Assembly (NCBI RefSeq): GCF_947501225.1
Contig: NZ_CANMUW010000021.1
Coordinates: 1-64,000, forward strand
Source: an uncultured Shewanella sp.
GTDB lineage: Bacteria; Pseudomonadota; Gammaproteobacteria; Enterobacterales; Shewanellaceae
Reading direction: 5' to 3'
Length of the DNA stretch: 64,000 nucleotides
Part shown: positions 43,837-53,689 of the stretch, piece after piece
Numbering within the stretch: the stretch's first letter is position 1
Layout: each line of letters starts with the position of its first letter
The notes under the pieces: generated by a model
Seen by the model: only the letters and a program-made list of their open reading frames with translations
Databases searched by the model: none
Told to the model about the DNA's origin: nothing
Program-made: the position numbers and the translations under genes

Positions 43837-45820
43837 GTGTCGTCTCAGTCGAAATCAAACTGTCTCGTCTAAGCACCTCATCCTGAGGGCGATAGAGACT
43901 CTTCTGATAGGCCAGACTTCCCCATAGTGCCCAAGCCAAGGCGACCTGTTTCATCTCATCACTCTGTGGTTTAGCAACTAATGTCTGTTCAAGGAAGTCA
44001 TATTTAAAGCCGCTGGGCTCCCTTTCCGGTTGCAGTACTACAACATCGTCGCCACGTAGATAGGCCATATTTTTATCGTATTGCATCAAGGCGCGACCGG
44101 GCCAGTCATCACTGACGCGGGTCAAATCCTGACCTAACATAGGATAGCTATCCGATATTCCCATCATAGAGAGCAGGGTGGGCGCGAGATCGATCTGGCT
44201 CACCACCCTCTGATCCCGTTTAACTTCGACACCTTCACCAAGAATGATCCCGGGGATCCTGAATCGTGAGATAGGCACCAGACTGGAACCACCCACTCTG
44301 CTGTCATGATCGGCAACGATCAAAAATAGCGTGTCCTTCCAGTAATCAGATTTTTTGGCCAGCTTGAAAAACTCACCCACTGCATAATCCGCATACTTAG
44401 CCGCGTTGTTACGTGTCTGTTTAGGCTGTTCATAGAGCTCAATTCTGTCATCAGGGAACTCGAAAGGATCATGATTACTCGAGCTGAACACCAGGCTGAA
44501 AAATGGTTTGCCCTGCTTGTGAAACTGCTCAAATTCACTATTTGCCCTTCTCATCAGATCTTCATCCGAAACGCCCCATGAACCGGTAAATGCGGGGTTT
44601 TCATAGTCGTTTTCATCGACAATATTGCCAAATCCATTACCGAGAAAGAAACTCTTCATATTATCAAAATGGCTCTCCCCCCCATAAACAAACTGAGTTT
44701 CATAACCATGTTGCTTTAACAGCGCCGCTATCGAAAAGAATCCATGCTGGCTCTTACCCAGCTTAACCACGGAGCGAGCCGGAGTCGGTGTAAAACCCGT
44801 CGTCACCGCTTCAATTCCGCGAACGGAGCGGGTACCTGTAGCGTAGAGATTCTCGAAAGACCAGCCCTGCTCAGATAACTCATCAATATTCGGCGTCAGT
44901 GGTAAACCACCTAAGTTCCCCACAAATCGAGCACCTAAACTCTCCTGCAAAATAACCACCAGATTCTTAGGTTTGCCCTGGTAACTGGCAGGGTTAAAGG
45001 TGAGGCTGGGGATAGCCTGTGATGTAAAGGCTGAGAGCTCTCTGCCACTCTCCTTGCGTATAGTTTCTATCACCTTCTCCTCATCCATACTGCCATACAT
45101 CTTCGAGGCACTGGCCTCGCTCTTCATCTGACTGATAGCGAAGAACAGGGAGTAGGAGGAGTTGGTCACCAGAGAATTAACTAGGGGATCATCGGCAAAA
45201 GAGACCATTGCCGGATTTAACGGCCTGTGTCCCAGGCTGGAGCGGGCTCCGAGCAGAGCGACCACAATCACCAACAGGGCGATAGCCGGACGAAAGAACC
45301 AACGAGGATAGCGTACACTCTTCAGCAGGCTGCCACTGAGCTTCCATCCGCCCCAAAGCGTCACCAGACTCAGCAGGGCACCGAATATCAGCTCGAGCTT
45401 GCGACCGGTCCACAACATGGAGAGCACCTCTTTAGGATAGATGAGGTACTCGATATAGAGTCGATTGGGCCTGATCCCGTACTCTTCGATAAACGAGGGA
45501 GTCGACGCCTCCAGAAACAACATCAACCAGAGTCCGAGAGTGAGCCAGACTCTTAAAACTGAATTCCAGCTTCGTCCGAGAAGGTGATCACCTGAAAGCA
45601 GGGCCGTGCCCAGGGCCGCAACGCCCCACAACCAGCACAGGGTGGCCAAGTCGACCCTAAGACCTTGAATTATAAGATGAGACCAACCACCAACGGCAAC
45701 GACACGATCGAATTGCCAGAAGCCCAGCCCGATACGGCTTAAGGTGACAATGAGTAAAGCGATGACACAAAAGCATAGAATGGATCTAAAGGGACCCAAA
45801 AAAGTGAAGCGAGAGGCCAT
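43829..45820 (-). CDS. LTA synthase/phosphoglycerol transferase-like membrane sulfatase-fold enzyme
   Basis: About 663 residues: five N-terminal TM helices (within residues 1-190), then a periplasmic alkaline-phosphatase-fold domain. Motifs include LVVILQESLGARF (metal-binding Glu), ATGTRSVRGIEAV (likely nucleophile Thr) and LIVADHDSRVGG (metal-binding Asp-His). In Gram-negatives, relatives transfer phosphoglycerol or phosphoethanolamine to periplasmic glucans or lipids. The true acceptor is unknown. ATG 45820 (MASRFTFLG) is chosen over a TTG 12 bases upstream. Confidence 0.9.
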   Translation of the reverse strand: MASRFTFLGPFRSILCFCVIALLIVTLSRIGLGFWQFDRVVAVGGWSHLIIQGLRVDLATLCWLWGVAALGTALLSGDHLLGRSWNSVLRVWLTLGLWLMLFLEASTPSFIEEYGIRPNRLYIEYLIYPKEVLSMLWTGRKLELIFGALLSLVTLWGGWKLSGSLLKSVRYPRWFFRPAIALLVIVVALLGARSSLGHRPLNPAMVSFADDPLVNSLVTNSSYSLFFAISQMKSEASASKMYGSMDEEKVIETIRKESGRELSAFTSQAIPSLTFNPASYQGKPKNLVVILQESLGARFVGNLGGLPLTPNIDELSEQGWSFENLYATGTRSVRGIEAVTTGFTPTPARSVVKLGKSQHGFFSIAALLKQHGYETQFVYGGESHFDNMKSFFLGNGFGNIVDENDYENPAFTGSWGVSDEDLMRRANSEFEQFHKQGKPFFSLVFSSSNHDPFEFPDDRIELYEQPKQTRNNAAKYADYAVGEFFKLAKKSDYWKDTLFLIVADHDSRVGGSSLVPISRFRIPGIILGEGVEVKRDQRVVSQIDLAPTLLSMMGISDSYPMLGQDLTRVSDDWPGRALMQYDKNMAYLRGDDVVVLQPEREPSGFKYDFLEQTLVAKPQSDEMKQVALAWALWGSLAYQKSLYRPQDEVLRRDSLISTETTLK

Positions 45821-46178
45821 GAAAGCACCCAAAAATTATCTAGTATCACTAATCCAGAGATCTGGAGTGGTCCATGCGCTAAGACTCCCAGGGGAGTTTC
45901 CCTCTCTCACTCTCTAAGGAGTGATAAGCAAATATCTATTTCACGACCATAAAATATGCGTGCGAGTTAGATTCACCATCCTCTTTAAACAGGAATAAAA
46001 TGAGACAAGCCGGGATTATATAAGTTCACCATTTTTTTATAAAGCAGAAACAAAACTGAAACATCCGAAACGGGAGCAACAAGCATAAAGCAAAAAAAAT
46101 GTCGAATGGGTAACAACCCATTCGACATCATATAAACCATCGATCACTTATCTATCGGTAGTAGTTATACCGTTTGTA
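45821..46178. other. Intergenic region between tex and the LTA synthase-like gene
   Basis: A 358-base stretch without a convincing gene. It must hold the promoter of the LTA synthase-like gene, and it contains the tex terminator at its right end. A small inverted repeat, GACTCCC/GGGAGTT, lies near 45881-45899. I see no other feature. Confidence 0.5.
46091..46128 (-). terminator. Strong terminator of tex
   Basis: A perfect 13-bp stem pairs 46099-46111 with 46116-46128 around the loop AACA. Eight A's immediately left give a U-run in the minus-strand transcript. Confidence 0.93.
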
Positions 46179-48530
46179 TTACTTCTTCAATTTCGCGAAG
46201 GCATCGGCAAAGGCGTTGCCCATGGCGGCATTGACTTGCTGTTTCGGCTGAGACCTATGTTGAGGTTTACCTTTACCCTGTTGATTCGATTTGGCAGGCT
46301 TAGAACCTGATGGGGACTTTTGATTAGCACGATTCGCAGGCATATCGCCGGCCTTCTCATCCAGACGCATGCTAAGACCGATGCGCTTGCGTTCAACATC
46401 GACCTGCATCACCTTAACTTTAACCACGTCACCCGCCTTAACGACAGTGTGAGGGTCGCTGACAAACTTATCCGTCAGTGAGGAGATATGCACCAAGCCA
46501 TCCTGATGAACACCGATATCGACGAAGGCACCGAAGTTAGTCACATTGGTCACCACCCCCTCTAAGATCATATCGAGCTTAAGATCTTTAACCTCTTCCA
46601 CTCCCTCTTTGAAGGTGGCTGTCTTAAACTCACCACGGGGGTCGCGACCGGGTTTATCCAGTTCAGACAGAATATCGGTAACCGTTGGTAAACCAAACTT
46701 GTCGGTAATGAACTCCTCGGCGTTGAGGCTACGCAGCAACTCACTGTCCCCTATTAAGCTATCCAACTGCCGATCTTTTGCCTTGGCGATGGATTCCACC
46801 AGCGAATAGGCTTCCGGGTGCACAGAGGAGGCATCCAGAGGATTATCGCCATCGGTTATACGCAGGAACCCCGCCGCTTGCTCATAGGCTTTAGGGCCTA
46901 AGCGAGCCACCTTAAGCAACTGCTTTCTCTGTTTAAACTTACCATTCTCATCCCGGTAAGAGACAATATTTCTGGCGAGTGTTTTATTTAAACCGGCGAC
47001 CTGTGCCAGTAAAGGGGCGGAAGCCATATTGAGATCGACCCCGACACCGTTAACACAGTCTTCTACAACCCCTTCCAGAGACTGAGACAGCTGACTCTGA
47101 CTGACATCATGCTGATACTGCCCGACTCCGATCGACTTGGGTTCGATCTTAACCAGCTCGGCGAGCGGATCTTGCAGACGACGGGCGATGGAGACGGCGC
47201 CACGAATGGATACATCCAGATCGGGAAACTCATCGGCGGCAAGCTCCGAGGCCGAATAGACCGAGGCGCCGGCTTCACTCACCATGATCTTAGTCAGACC
47301 CGGCAGTTCGGCTTTCACACTGGCGATAAGGTCACTCGCCAACTTATCCGTTTCTCTCGAAGCGGTGCCGTTACCTACCGCGATCAACTCAACCTTATGC
47401 ATCTTGGCAAGGTTCGCTAAGGTGCGAACAGACTTGTCCCACTGATTCTGTGGTGCATGGGGGAAGATGGTCGTGTGAGCCACCAACTTGCCGGTGTTGT
47501 TTACGATAGCCACCTTCACACCACTTCTCAGGCCCGGGTCTAATCCCAGTGTCGCCTTGGCCCCAGCAGGGGCCGCCATCAATAGATCGCCCAGGTTCTT
47601 GGCAAAAACTTTGATCGCCTCAGACTCCGCCTGTTCACGCATCTTAGCGAGAAACTCATTTTCCATCTGTAGTGCTATCTTGATACGCCAGGTTGCTGTG
47701 ACTACGGTTTTCAACCACTGATCTACCGCGCTATCGGTCAGGTTAAGTTTAAAGTGCTCGGCGATGATCACGGCGCAGTAACTGCTTTGCTTAGACTCGC
47801 TGTCCGGATCGGCATTCATGCATAGGCTCAGCATCCCCTCATTGCGGCCACGCAACATGGCTAGAGCGCGGTGAGAAGGTATCTTGCCTAGTTTCTCTGA
47901 ATGCTCAAAGTAATCACGGAATTTTTCCCCCTCTTTCTCTTTCCCTTTAACCATTCGGCTCTCGAGCACAGCGTTTTGATTAAGGTACTGCCTAATTTTC
48001 TGCAGCAGGGTCGCATCCTCGGCGAAACGCTCCATGATGATGAAACGTGCGCCATCGAGAACTAATTTACTATCGGTAAACCCCGCTTCCACATTGAGAA
48101 ACTTGCCCGCTTCGAGTTCAATATCTGCCTGTCTGTTACCGAGCAGGTAATCGGCTAAAGGCTCGATGCCCGCTTCGATCGCAATCTGCCCCTTAGTGCG
48201 ACGCTTAGGCTTATAGGGCAGGTATAGATCTTCCAGTCGCGTCTTACTGTCTGCATCTGTCAGGGCTTTTTTCAATTCGGGCGTCAACTTTCCCTGAGTC
48301 TCGATGCTAGACAGGATCACCGCTCTTCTGTCATTCAGCTCACGCAGGTAACTCAACCTGCTGCTTAAGGTACGCAGCTGAGTATCATCCAGCCCCCCGG
48401 TCGCCTCCTTTCGGTAACGTGCAACGAAAGGTACCGTTGCTCCATCATCGAGAAGGGTGATAGTTGAGGTGACCTGCTGTTCGCGAACATTCAGTTCCTG
48501 AGCGATGATTTGGGCAATATTCTGCGTCAT
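46179..48530 (-). CDS. tex: Tex-family S1 RNA-binding protein
   Basis: A 783-residue transcription-associated protein related to eukaryotic Spt6. It has an N-terminal helical region, a YqgF-like RNase-fold domain (ATLGLDPGLRSGVKVAIV, about residue 325), helix-hairpin-helix motifs (NMASAPLLAQVAGL... and around KQLLKVARLGPKAYEQAAG), and a C-terminal S1 domain (GVVTNVTNFGAFVDIGVHQD, split by its Gly). A low-complexity Lys/Gln/Ser tail follows. The start is taken at ATG 48530 (MTQNIAQII); GTG 48590 would add 20 residues with no homology I recognise. Confidence 0.95.
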   Translation of the reverse strand: MTQNIAQIIAQELNVREQQVTSTITLLDDGATVPFVARYRKEATGGLDDTQLRTLSSRLSYLRELNDRRAVILSSIETQGKLTPELKKALTDADSKTRLEDLYLPYKPKRRTKGQIAIEAGIEPLADYLLGNRQADIELEAGKFLNVEAGFTDSKLVLDGARFIIMERFAEDATLLQKIRQYLNQNAVLESRMVKGKEKEGEKFRDYFEHSEKLGKIPSHRALAMLRGRNEGMLSLCMNADPDSESKQSSYCAVIIAEHFKLNLTDSAVDQWLKTVVTATWRIKIALQMENEFLAKMREQAESEAIKVFAKNLGDLLMAAPAGAKATLGLDPGLRSGVKVAIVNNTGKLVAHTTIFPHAPQNQWDKSVRTLANLAKMHKVELIAVGNGTASRETDKLASDLIASVKAELPGLTKIMVSEAGASVYSASELAADEFPDLDVSIRGAVSIARRLQDPLAELVKIEPKSIGVGQYQHDVSQSQLSQSLEGVVEDCVNGVGVDLNMASAPLLAQVAGLNKTLARNIVSYRDENGKFKQRKQLLKVARLGPKAYEQAAGFLRITDGDNPLDASSVHPEAYSLVESIAKAKDRQLDSLIGDSELLRSLNAEEFITDKFGLPTVTDILSELDKPGRDPRGEFKTATFKEGVEEVKDLKLDMILEGVVTNVTNFGAFVDIGVHQDGLVHISSLTDKFVSDPHTVVKAGDVVKVKVMQVDVERKRIGLSMRLDEKAGDMPANRANQKSPSGSKPAKSNQQGKGKPQHRSQPKQQVNAAMGNAFADAFAKLKK

Positions 48531-48644
48531 TTGCATAAGAAGTTTTGTCGTGCCTGAATAGATAGATTTTAGTGCTGCCAAAGATAGCACAGCCTACACA
48601 CCTCTTGCATGAAATATGCTTAAAGAGATTTCACAGGTGTGAAC

Positions 48645-48667
48645 AAAAAAGCCCGCTGAGTGCGGGC
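48645..48667 (-). terminator. Terminator of the PqqD-like gene
   Basis: GCCCGC (48651-48656) pairs with GCGGGC (48662-48667), loop TGAGT, with six A's on the left giving the minus-strand U-run. The right flank CTTTTG could give weak activity on the other strand. Confidence 0.85.
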
Positions 48668-48686
48668 CTTTTGTCCGGGAGAGGGA

Positions 48687-49058
48687 TCAATGATGAGTGT
48701 AGCCATCCTCTCTGATCAATTTTTTCGCCTTCTCGATATCCAGTGATTCCAGCGGCTCAGCCAGATAGTAGGGTAACTCGACGGGTTGATCACTCAACTG
48801 CACTATCTTCCCCTCCTGCAACCTCTCAAGCACTGAGTGAAGCGTATCTTCCAACTCCCTCGGCGCAGTGCGATATTGTGCACGCATATACTCGATCAAC
48901 TCGCTGACCGTATGACGACCATCGGCGAGGGACACCACAACCGCCATCCAGTCCTCCATAGGCGTCGTGTCTTCCGGCTTGTCGATATCAACCAATGAAA
49001 CCTGATTATCTTTGCGGGTGAAAATGGCGGTACGATAAAAATACTGAGTGTTATCCAT
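48687..49058 (-). CDS. PqqD-like small protein
   Basis: A 123-residue cytoplasmic protein. The central part, VVVSLADGRHTVSELIEYM followed by LEDTLHSVLERLQEGKIVQL, matches the PqqD/winged-helix pattern in which 'l-DG-tv-eL' leads a helix and 'fl-L-e-GlV' ends it. PqqD-like domains bind leader peptides for radical-SAM and other RiPP enzymes, but no such enzyme or precursor lies here. The neighbour upstream on the same strand is a thiamine diphosphate enzyme, 177 bases away. This is a family-level guess from pattern. Confidence 0.6.
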   Translation of the reverse strand: MDNTQYFYRTAIFTRKDNQVSLVDIDKPEDTTPMEDWMAVVVSLADGRHTVSELIEYMRAQYRTAPRELEDTLHSVLERLQEGKIVQLSDQPVELPYYLAEPLESLDIEKAKKLIREDGYTHH

Positions 49059-49235
49059 CTTGATTATCCATTTTTGTTATCTTTCGAAGAATCGCATGCT
49101 CTATAAGATTAAAAGTTAATCAAACCTTACCATATCATTCATTCCACTTAACTTGTTGCCCGAATGCCGTTTCTGAACCTGAATATATTAGCGAGTTCAG
49201 TTTCAGCTTTGCCTCAACCGCCTGCTCCATGCACC

Positions 49236-51035
49236 TTAACTGTTGCCACACAGCTCATTCCACCGCTCGGTCGCTTGAGGATCGCCGTTTCTAAAGCCTA
49301 TGTAAGTATTCAACTTCTTAGTCGTCTCGCTCTGATGTTCACCCTCTACCGAGGTCGGCACCTCGATCAGGTGCAATCCACCTTTATTCGCCGTCTCAAT
49401 CAAGCAGTTTACGAGTTGCTCGGTTGTCTCACACAGATGGCCCTGTCCGCCGTAGGCCTGAATCAATAATCTTGGTTCGAACCCTTGATCATTACAGGCA
49501 TAGATAGGCGCATCACCGGCCTTACCCAGGTGAAATATATTGTTTCTCATATAGAGAATCGTCACATTGGCCCCCTGCTTCTGCAGATTGATCAGTTCAT
49601 TCGCCTGAAAATTAAAACCACCGTCTCCAATCATGACTAAAACAGGCTGCCTACTGTCGCTCTCGGCAAGTTGATCGGCGACAGCGCGTGCATAGGGAAG
49701 CGCGGTTCCCATGGCCGCATACCAGGGGTTAGCCAGATAGCTTCTGCCGATGTCACTCCCGAGCGTTTCCAGCTCGAAGCTGGCAAACAGGGAACTTCCC
49801 ACTTCGGGAAGAAAAATATAAGGCTTGCAGAGCCTGCGCTGAGCGCAATTTATCGTATCCGCCAGGTTATGGTAGCCAAGCATAGTCGAGGCCATAGGTT
49901 TAACGCCTTGATCGGCGGTTAGTTCAATTTCCGGAACACTCTCTCTTGCCGGAAGCTGTTGCACCAGCAGGTCGATAACAGACTCAATATCCTGCTCCCA
50001 CCTGGCCGTGCCTTTTAACATCGTTTTATGGCTATGGGTATCTACCGCATGGGTCTGACTGCTGAATGCATTGTTAGTATCGGAAGGGAAAATTGCCGTA
50101 CCCAGCTCCAGGATATAGTCGACCTGAGACTCAATATAGTGCTTGCCTTGGAGGTCACTGAAGGCACCGTTATAACTACCTAAGCAGAGTGGGTCGCTCT
50201 CATCGAGCATCCCCTTGCCAAACCAGCTTGTCGCATAGGGTAAATTCTGTTGATGACACAAAGAGATGATTTTCGACAGTAGCGAACGATTCAATCTCAG
50301 CTTCTCCCCCAGAAACACCAGAGGCTTGCCAGCCTGTTTCAACTTTGCCTCGATATCCCTGGCAATTAAGCCTGCCCCGCTCAAATTCAGCGGTTGCGAA
50401 AGCGATATCTGCTCCGGGCACCGGGGCAGGCTCAGGGATTGGGTAGGCTGATTGATCAGATCTCTTGGGATCTCGATAAATACCGGCTGACGATTAAGAA
50501 AAGCATAACTGAGTAACTCCAGACACTGCTCGGCGGCAACATTTGGCTGACCGCTATGCCTCTGCCCCTGCAGGCGCTCGGCCCTGACACCCAAAGCACG
50601 AAAAGAGTTCAGGGCCGCATCCAGGTCCGTATGCCAGGCTGTGTGGGGATGTACCGAATGATGCAGTGCATGGCTGTTGATCTCAGCCTCACCGGGCGCG
50701 CCGGAGATAAAGATCACGGGTAAGCCCTCGGTTCTTGCCAGCGCGGCCGCAGTCACACAGGGGAGACTGCCAACCGTATAGGTCGTCAAACACAGTCCCA
50801 GCGGATTCAACTCGGCCTGGGCACAGGCACTGAAGCCGGCATGCATCTCGTTGCTCGACGGCAGCACATCGATATGCCCCTCCAGTGAGTTGATCAGGTT
50901 TGCGACAAAATCACCACCGACACCATAAGCCCGCTTTACTCCAAAGAAGGCCAGCAACTCCCCCAGACAGTCACCAAAGAGTGGCAAACTGTTGTAATAC
51001 TCACTACCAAAGTTATCTTTAATCGATGGAGACAC
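49236..51035 (-). CDS. Thiamine diphosphate-dependent decarboxylase-like enzyme
   Basis: A 599-residue enzyme of the pyruvate/indolepyruvate decarboxylase and acetolactate synthase superfamily. The N-terminal PYR domain has the catalytic Glu in PSSNEMHAGFSA (about residue 62), and the C-terminal PP domain has the diphosphate/Mg motif GDGGFNFQANELINL...MRNN (about 468-498). The middle domain is weakly conserved. The GTG start at 51035 has GAGGGG upstream. Substrate cannot be inferred; 2-oxo acid decarboxylation or carboligation are the family reactions. Confidence 0.9.
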   Translation of the reverse strand: MSPSIKDNFGSEYYNSLPLFGDCLGELLAFFGVKRAYGVGGDFVANLINSLEGHIDVLPSSNEMHAGFSACAQAELNPLGLCLTTYTVGSLPCVTAAALARTEGLPVIFISGAPGEAEINSHALHHSVHPHTAWHTDLDAALNSFRALGVRAERLQGQRHSGQPNVAAEQCLELLSYAFLNRQPVFIEIPRDLINQPTQSLSLPRCPEQISLSQPLNLSGAGLIARDIEAKLKQAGKPLVFLGEKLRLNRSLLSKIISLCHQQNLPYATSWFGKGMLDESDPLCLGSYNGAFSDLQGKHYIESQVDYILELGTAIFPSDTNNAFSSQTHAVDTHSHKTMLKGTARWEQDIESVIDLLVQQLPARESVPEIELTADQGVKPMASTMLGYHNLADTINCAQRRLCKPYIFLPEVGSSLFASFELETLGSDIGRSYLANPWYAAMGTALPYARAVADQLAESDSRQPVLVMIGDGGFNFQANELINLQKQGANVTILYMRNNIFHLGKAGDAPIYACNDQGFEPRLLIQAYGGQGHLCETTEQLVNCLIETANKGGLHLIEVPTSVEGEHQSETTKKLNTYIGFRNGDPQATERWNELCGNS

Positions 51036-51341
51036 GACTCTACCCCTCTTTACTTCGCAGACACTCTCTGTTTATAGAGCATGCAGCCTAGAGAGATTGA
51101 GAAAGAAGGTGTTGATCGAGATCAGTTTTGAAAAAATGAGCAGAACAGCCCAAGTGTATAGATAACGTGACATATAAGCGTGATTCGGCTCACACTCCCA
51201 TATAAGGGGGCTGATAAGCGAATCAGGTGTGTAGGACCGGGTTTACACCAAGCCGATCATTGATTCTTGCTCTGCTGCAGACTCAACCTCAGCAGAGAGC
51301 AGTTGAGAAGAAGCTGGCCCTCTGGACACAGCTTGAGAGGG
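51036..51341. other. Intergenic region between the thiamine diphosphate enzyme and greB
   Basis: A 306-base stretch without a convincing gene. It contains two hairpins downstream of greB: CTCTGCTG/CAGCAGAG (51270-51277 with 51290-51297) and GCCCTC/GAGGGC (51317-51322 with 51337-51342). Neither has a T-run, so termination there would be Rho-dependent or weak. The left part should hold the promoter of the thiamine diphosphate enzyme. Confidence 0.5.
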
Positions 51342-51833
51342 CTAATCCTGAGGCTCTTCAAACGCCTGATATTGGATCTTATTGATATACCACTCCTTAG
51401 GGCCAAGTGGTGTCGGCACAACCACCTCGTCGTCCACCTGCTTGCCGATAAGCGCGCGGGCCATGGGTGAGTCAATGGTGATGTAGCCCAGCTTGGTATC
51501 CAGCTCATCTTTACCCACGATGCGATATTGCACTATCTCGCCGGCTTCGTTTTCCAGCTCTACCCAGGCACCGAAGAACACCTTGCCCTCCTGCTGAGGC
51601 GAGTAGTCGACGATCTGCAGCTCTTCGACCCGCTTAACCAGGTAGCGAACCCGGCTGTCTATCTGACGCAAAAGCCTTTTATTATAAGTGTAATCGGCGT
51701 TCTCGGAGCGATCTCCCTGAGCGGCCGCCTCCTGCACCTTCTTGGTGATCTCCGGGCGATACTCTTTCCACAGGTATTTGAGTTCTTTATCCAGGGCCTG
51801 CCAGCCTTTACGGGTGATTAACATGGCTTTCAT
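51342..51833 (-). CDS. greB: Transcription elongation factor GreB
   Basis: A 163-residue factor that rescues backtracked RNA polymerase by stimulating transcript cleavage. The coiled coil (about residues 10-78) has the acidic tip in GDRSENADYTYNKR, which delivers Asp-Glu to the polymerase active site. The C-terminal FKBP-like domain contains IVGKDELDTKLGYITIDSPMA (two stretches). YNKRLLRQIDSRVRYL favours GreB over GreA. ATG 51833 (MKAMLITRKG) with GGAG upstream is preferred over a longer frame to 51914. Confidence 0.95.
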   Translation of the reverse strand: MKAMLITRKGWQALDKELKYLWKEYRPEITKKVQEAAAQGDRSENADYTYNKRLLRQIDSRVRYLVKRVEELQIVDYSPQQEGKVFFGAWVELENEAGEIVQYRIVGKDELDTKLGYITIDSPMARALIGKQVDDEVVVPTPLGPKEWYINKIQYQAFEEPQD

Positions 51834-52164
51834 CTTTCCAGCTCCAAAGCCGATATAAACAATATTCGCGTATTTTAGCTCGCCGGCGACACTATCTCTA
51901 GCCGAATTTTTCACGATTTAATAGCCTAACCCCGATAGAGGTCATTCAGGTACCCGAGTCGCGGGATGGCAATTATATTCAGCTAAAACCTGAAGTTGCA
52001 GACTGTGACCGCAGAAAAAGTGATGAATCAGAGATAAAGCTGAGCTTGTCTCTTTTTGCACAGATAAAAGGTGCTAGCATGATGACATCTGAGCCGACGC
52101 AACCTCACTCATCACCCCCATATCCCGAAGTGCGCAGCCATCTATATCACTAAAAGAGAGAACG
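51834..52164. other. Divergent intergenic region between greB and trmO-like gene
   Basis: A 331-base stretch with promoters for both divergent genes. It contains a weak terminator-like hairpin reading rightward: GAGA...AAGC/GCTT...TCTC, then five T's (52031-52057). No plus-strand gene precedes it, so it might end a short transcript. The stem has an internal loop and is not strong. Confidence 0.45.
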
Positions 52165-52638
52165 ATGATCGAATTCACCCCCATAGGATACGCAAAAACC
52201 CCCTTCGAACAGATAGAGAATGTGCCGGTACAGGGCGCCGGAATATCGAGAGATATCGGCGAGCTGATCCTCGATGAGGAGTACGCGGCCGGGCTGGATG
52301 ATCTCGATGGTTTCTCCCATATCTACATCGTATTCCACATACATAAATCAAAGGGTTACGAGCTGAAGGTAAAGCCGTTTCTGGATAATGCACACAGGGG
52401 GATCTTTGCCACACGTTCACCTAAGCGGCCGAACGCCATCGGACTGTCGATTGTGGAGATAGACAGGATTGAGGCAAACCGTATCCTGGTGCGGGGCATA
52501 GATCTGTTAGACGGGACACCGATTCTGGACATTAAACCCTATATACAGTCATTCGATAACATTACAGACACCAGAGACGGCTGGTACGAACATGGCCTGG
52601 ATCCCCGTGATGTTCGCTCAGATACACGATTTGCGTGA
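52165..52638 (+). CDS. TrmO/TsaA-family tRNA methyltransferase-like protein
   Basis: A 157-residue single-domain protein of the TsaA/TrmO (VirR) family. E. coli TrmO (YaeB) N6-methylates t6A37 in some tRNAs. Family features are the start FTPIGYAKTPF, DGFSHIYIVFHIH, the SAM-binding RGIFATRSPKRPNAIGLS (about residues 78-95) and VRGIDLLDGTPILDIKPYI (read as two stretches). It lacks the C-terminal extension of E. coli TrmO and resembles the shorter archaeal type. Function is inferred from family. Confidence 0.88.
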   Translation: MIEFTPIGYAKTPFEQIENVPVQGAGISRDIGELILDEEYAAGLDDLDGFSHIYIVFHIHKSKGYELKVKPFLDNAHRGIFATRSPKRPNAIGLSIVEIDRIEANRILVRGIDLLDGTPILDIKPYIQSFDNITDTRDGWYEHGLDPRDVRSDTRFA

Positions 52639-52903
52639 CCTTCACCTTATCGGGGTGTTGAACCTGACACCCGAGGTTTGATCCAATTTAGTTACAATTT
52701 CATAAATGGCACCATACTCCATATAAAACCGGATAAAATTCATGGCGTTAATCACGAGCAGACACCCTGTTCGATAGGGTCAGTCTGATCGGCAAAAAAA
52801 TGGCTGCTGGTCTTTGACAGGAATAAGCGGCTATATTAGCCTTAATTAAAAAGATTCATATTCAATATCAGCCAGTTGGACACCTATAAAAAGGATAATA
52901 AGC

Positions 52904-53629
52904 ATGGGACAGGAAACCTCTAAAATTCTCGTCGTCGATGATGATATGAGGCTGAGAGCCTTGTTAGAGCGTTATCTGATGGAGCAGGGTTATCAGGTTC
53001 GCAGTGCAGCCAATGCAGAGCAGATGGATCGATTACTCGAACGTGAAAACTTTCACCTTCTGGTGCTGGACCTTATGCTTCCCGGTGAGGATGGCCTATC
53101 TATCTGCCGCAGGCTTCGTCAGGCTGGAAATCCGATCCCTATCGTCATGCTTACGGCCAAAGGGGATGAGGTAGACCGCATCATAGGCTTGGAACTCGGG
53201 GCCGATGATTATCTGCCTAAACCGTTTAACCCCCGTGAGCTGCTGGCCAGAATTAAGGCTGTGATGCGCAGACAGAGCCAGGATGTCCCCGGTGCGCCGA
53301 CACAACAGGAGGAGGAGATCACCTTTGGTGAGTTTGCACTCAACCTCGCTACCCGTGAGATGTACCATGGCGAAGAGGCGATATCACTCACCAGTGGTGA
53401 ATTTGCCGTGCTTAAGGTGCTGGTGAGCCATCCAAGGGAACCACTATCACGCGATAAATTGATGAACCTGGCTCGCGGCCGTGACTACTCAGCGCTCGAG
53501 CGTTCCATCGATGTGCAGGTTTCCCGCTTGCGAAGACTGATAGAGAAAGATCCGGCAAACCCCAGATATATACAGACGGTGTGGGGACTCGGGTATGTGT
53601 TTGTACCCGACGGTGCCGCCCGACGATGA
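52904..53629 (+). CDS. ompR: OmpR response regulator
   Basis: A 241-residue OmpR/PhoB-type regulator. The receiver has the acidic pair VDDDMR (about residue 14), the phosphoacceptor Asp in LVLDLMLPGEDG (about 56), Thr in VMLTAKGDE (about 84) and Lys in DDYLPKPFNPREL (about 106). The winged helix DNA-binding domain runs from about 135, with LTSGEFAVLKVL and RRLIEKDPANPRYIQTVWGLGYVF (two stretches). It controls porin genes in response to envelope state in E. coli. envZ follows in the same direction. Confidence 0.96.
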   Translation: MGQETSKILVVDDDMRLRALLERYLMEQGYQVRSAANAEQMDRLLERENFHLLVLDLMLPGEDGLSICRRLRQAGNPIPIVMLTAKGDEVDRIIGLELGADDYLPKPFNPRELLARIKAVMRRQSQDVPGAPTQQEEEITFGEFALNLATREMYHGEEAISLTSGEFAVLKVLVSHPREPLSRDKLMNLARGRDYSALERSIDVQVSRLRRLIEKDPANPRYIQTVWGLGYVFVPDGAARR

Positions 53630-53689
53630 GCTCAGGTTCAGCCTTAACCCCTCTGTTATCGATAGTGCCTGTTGGAGCCTGTCGCTAAG

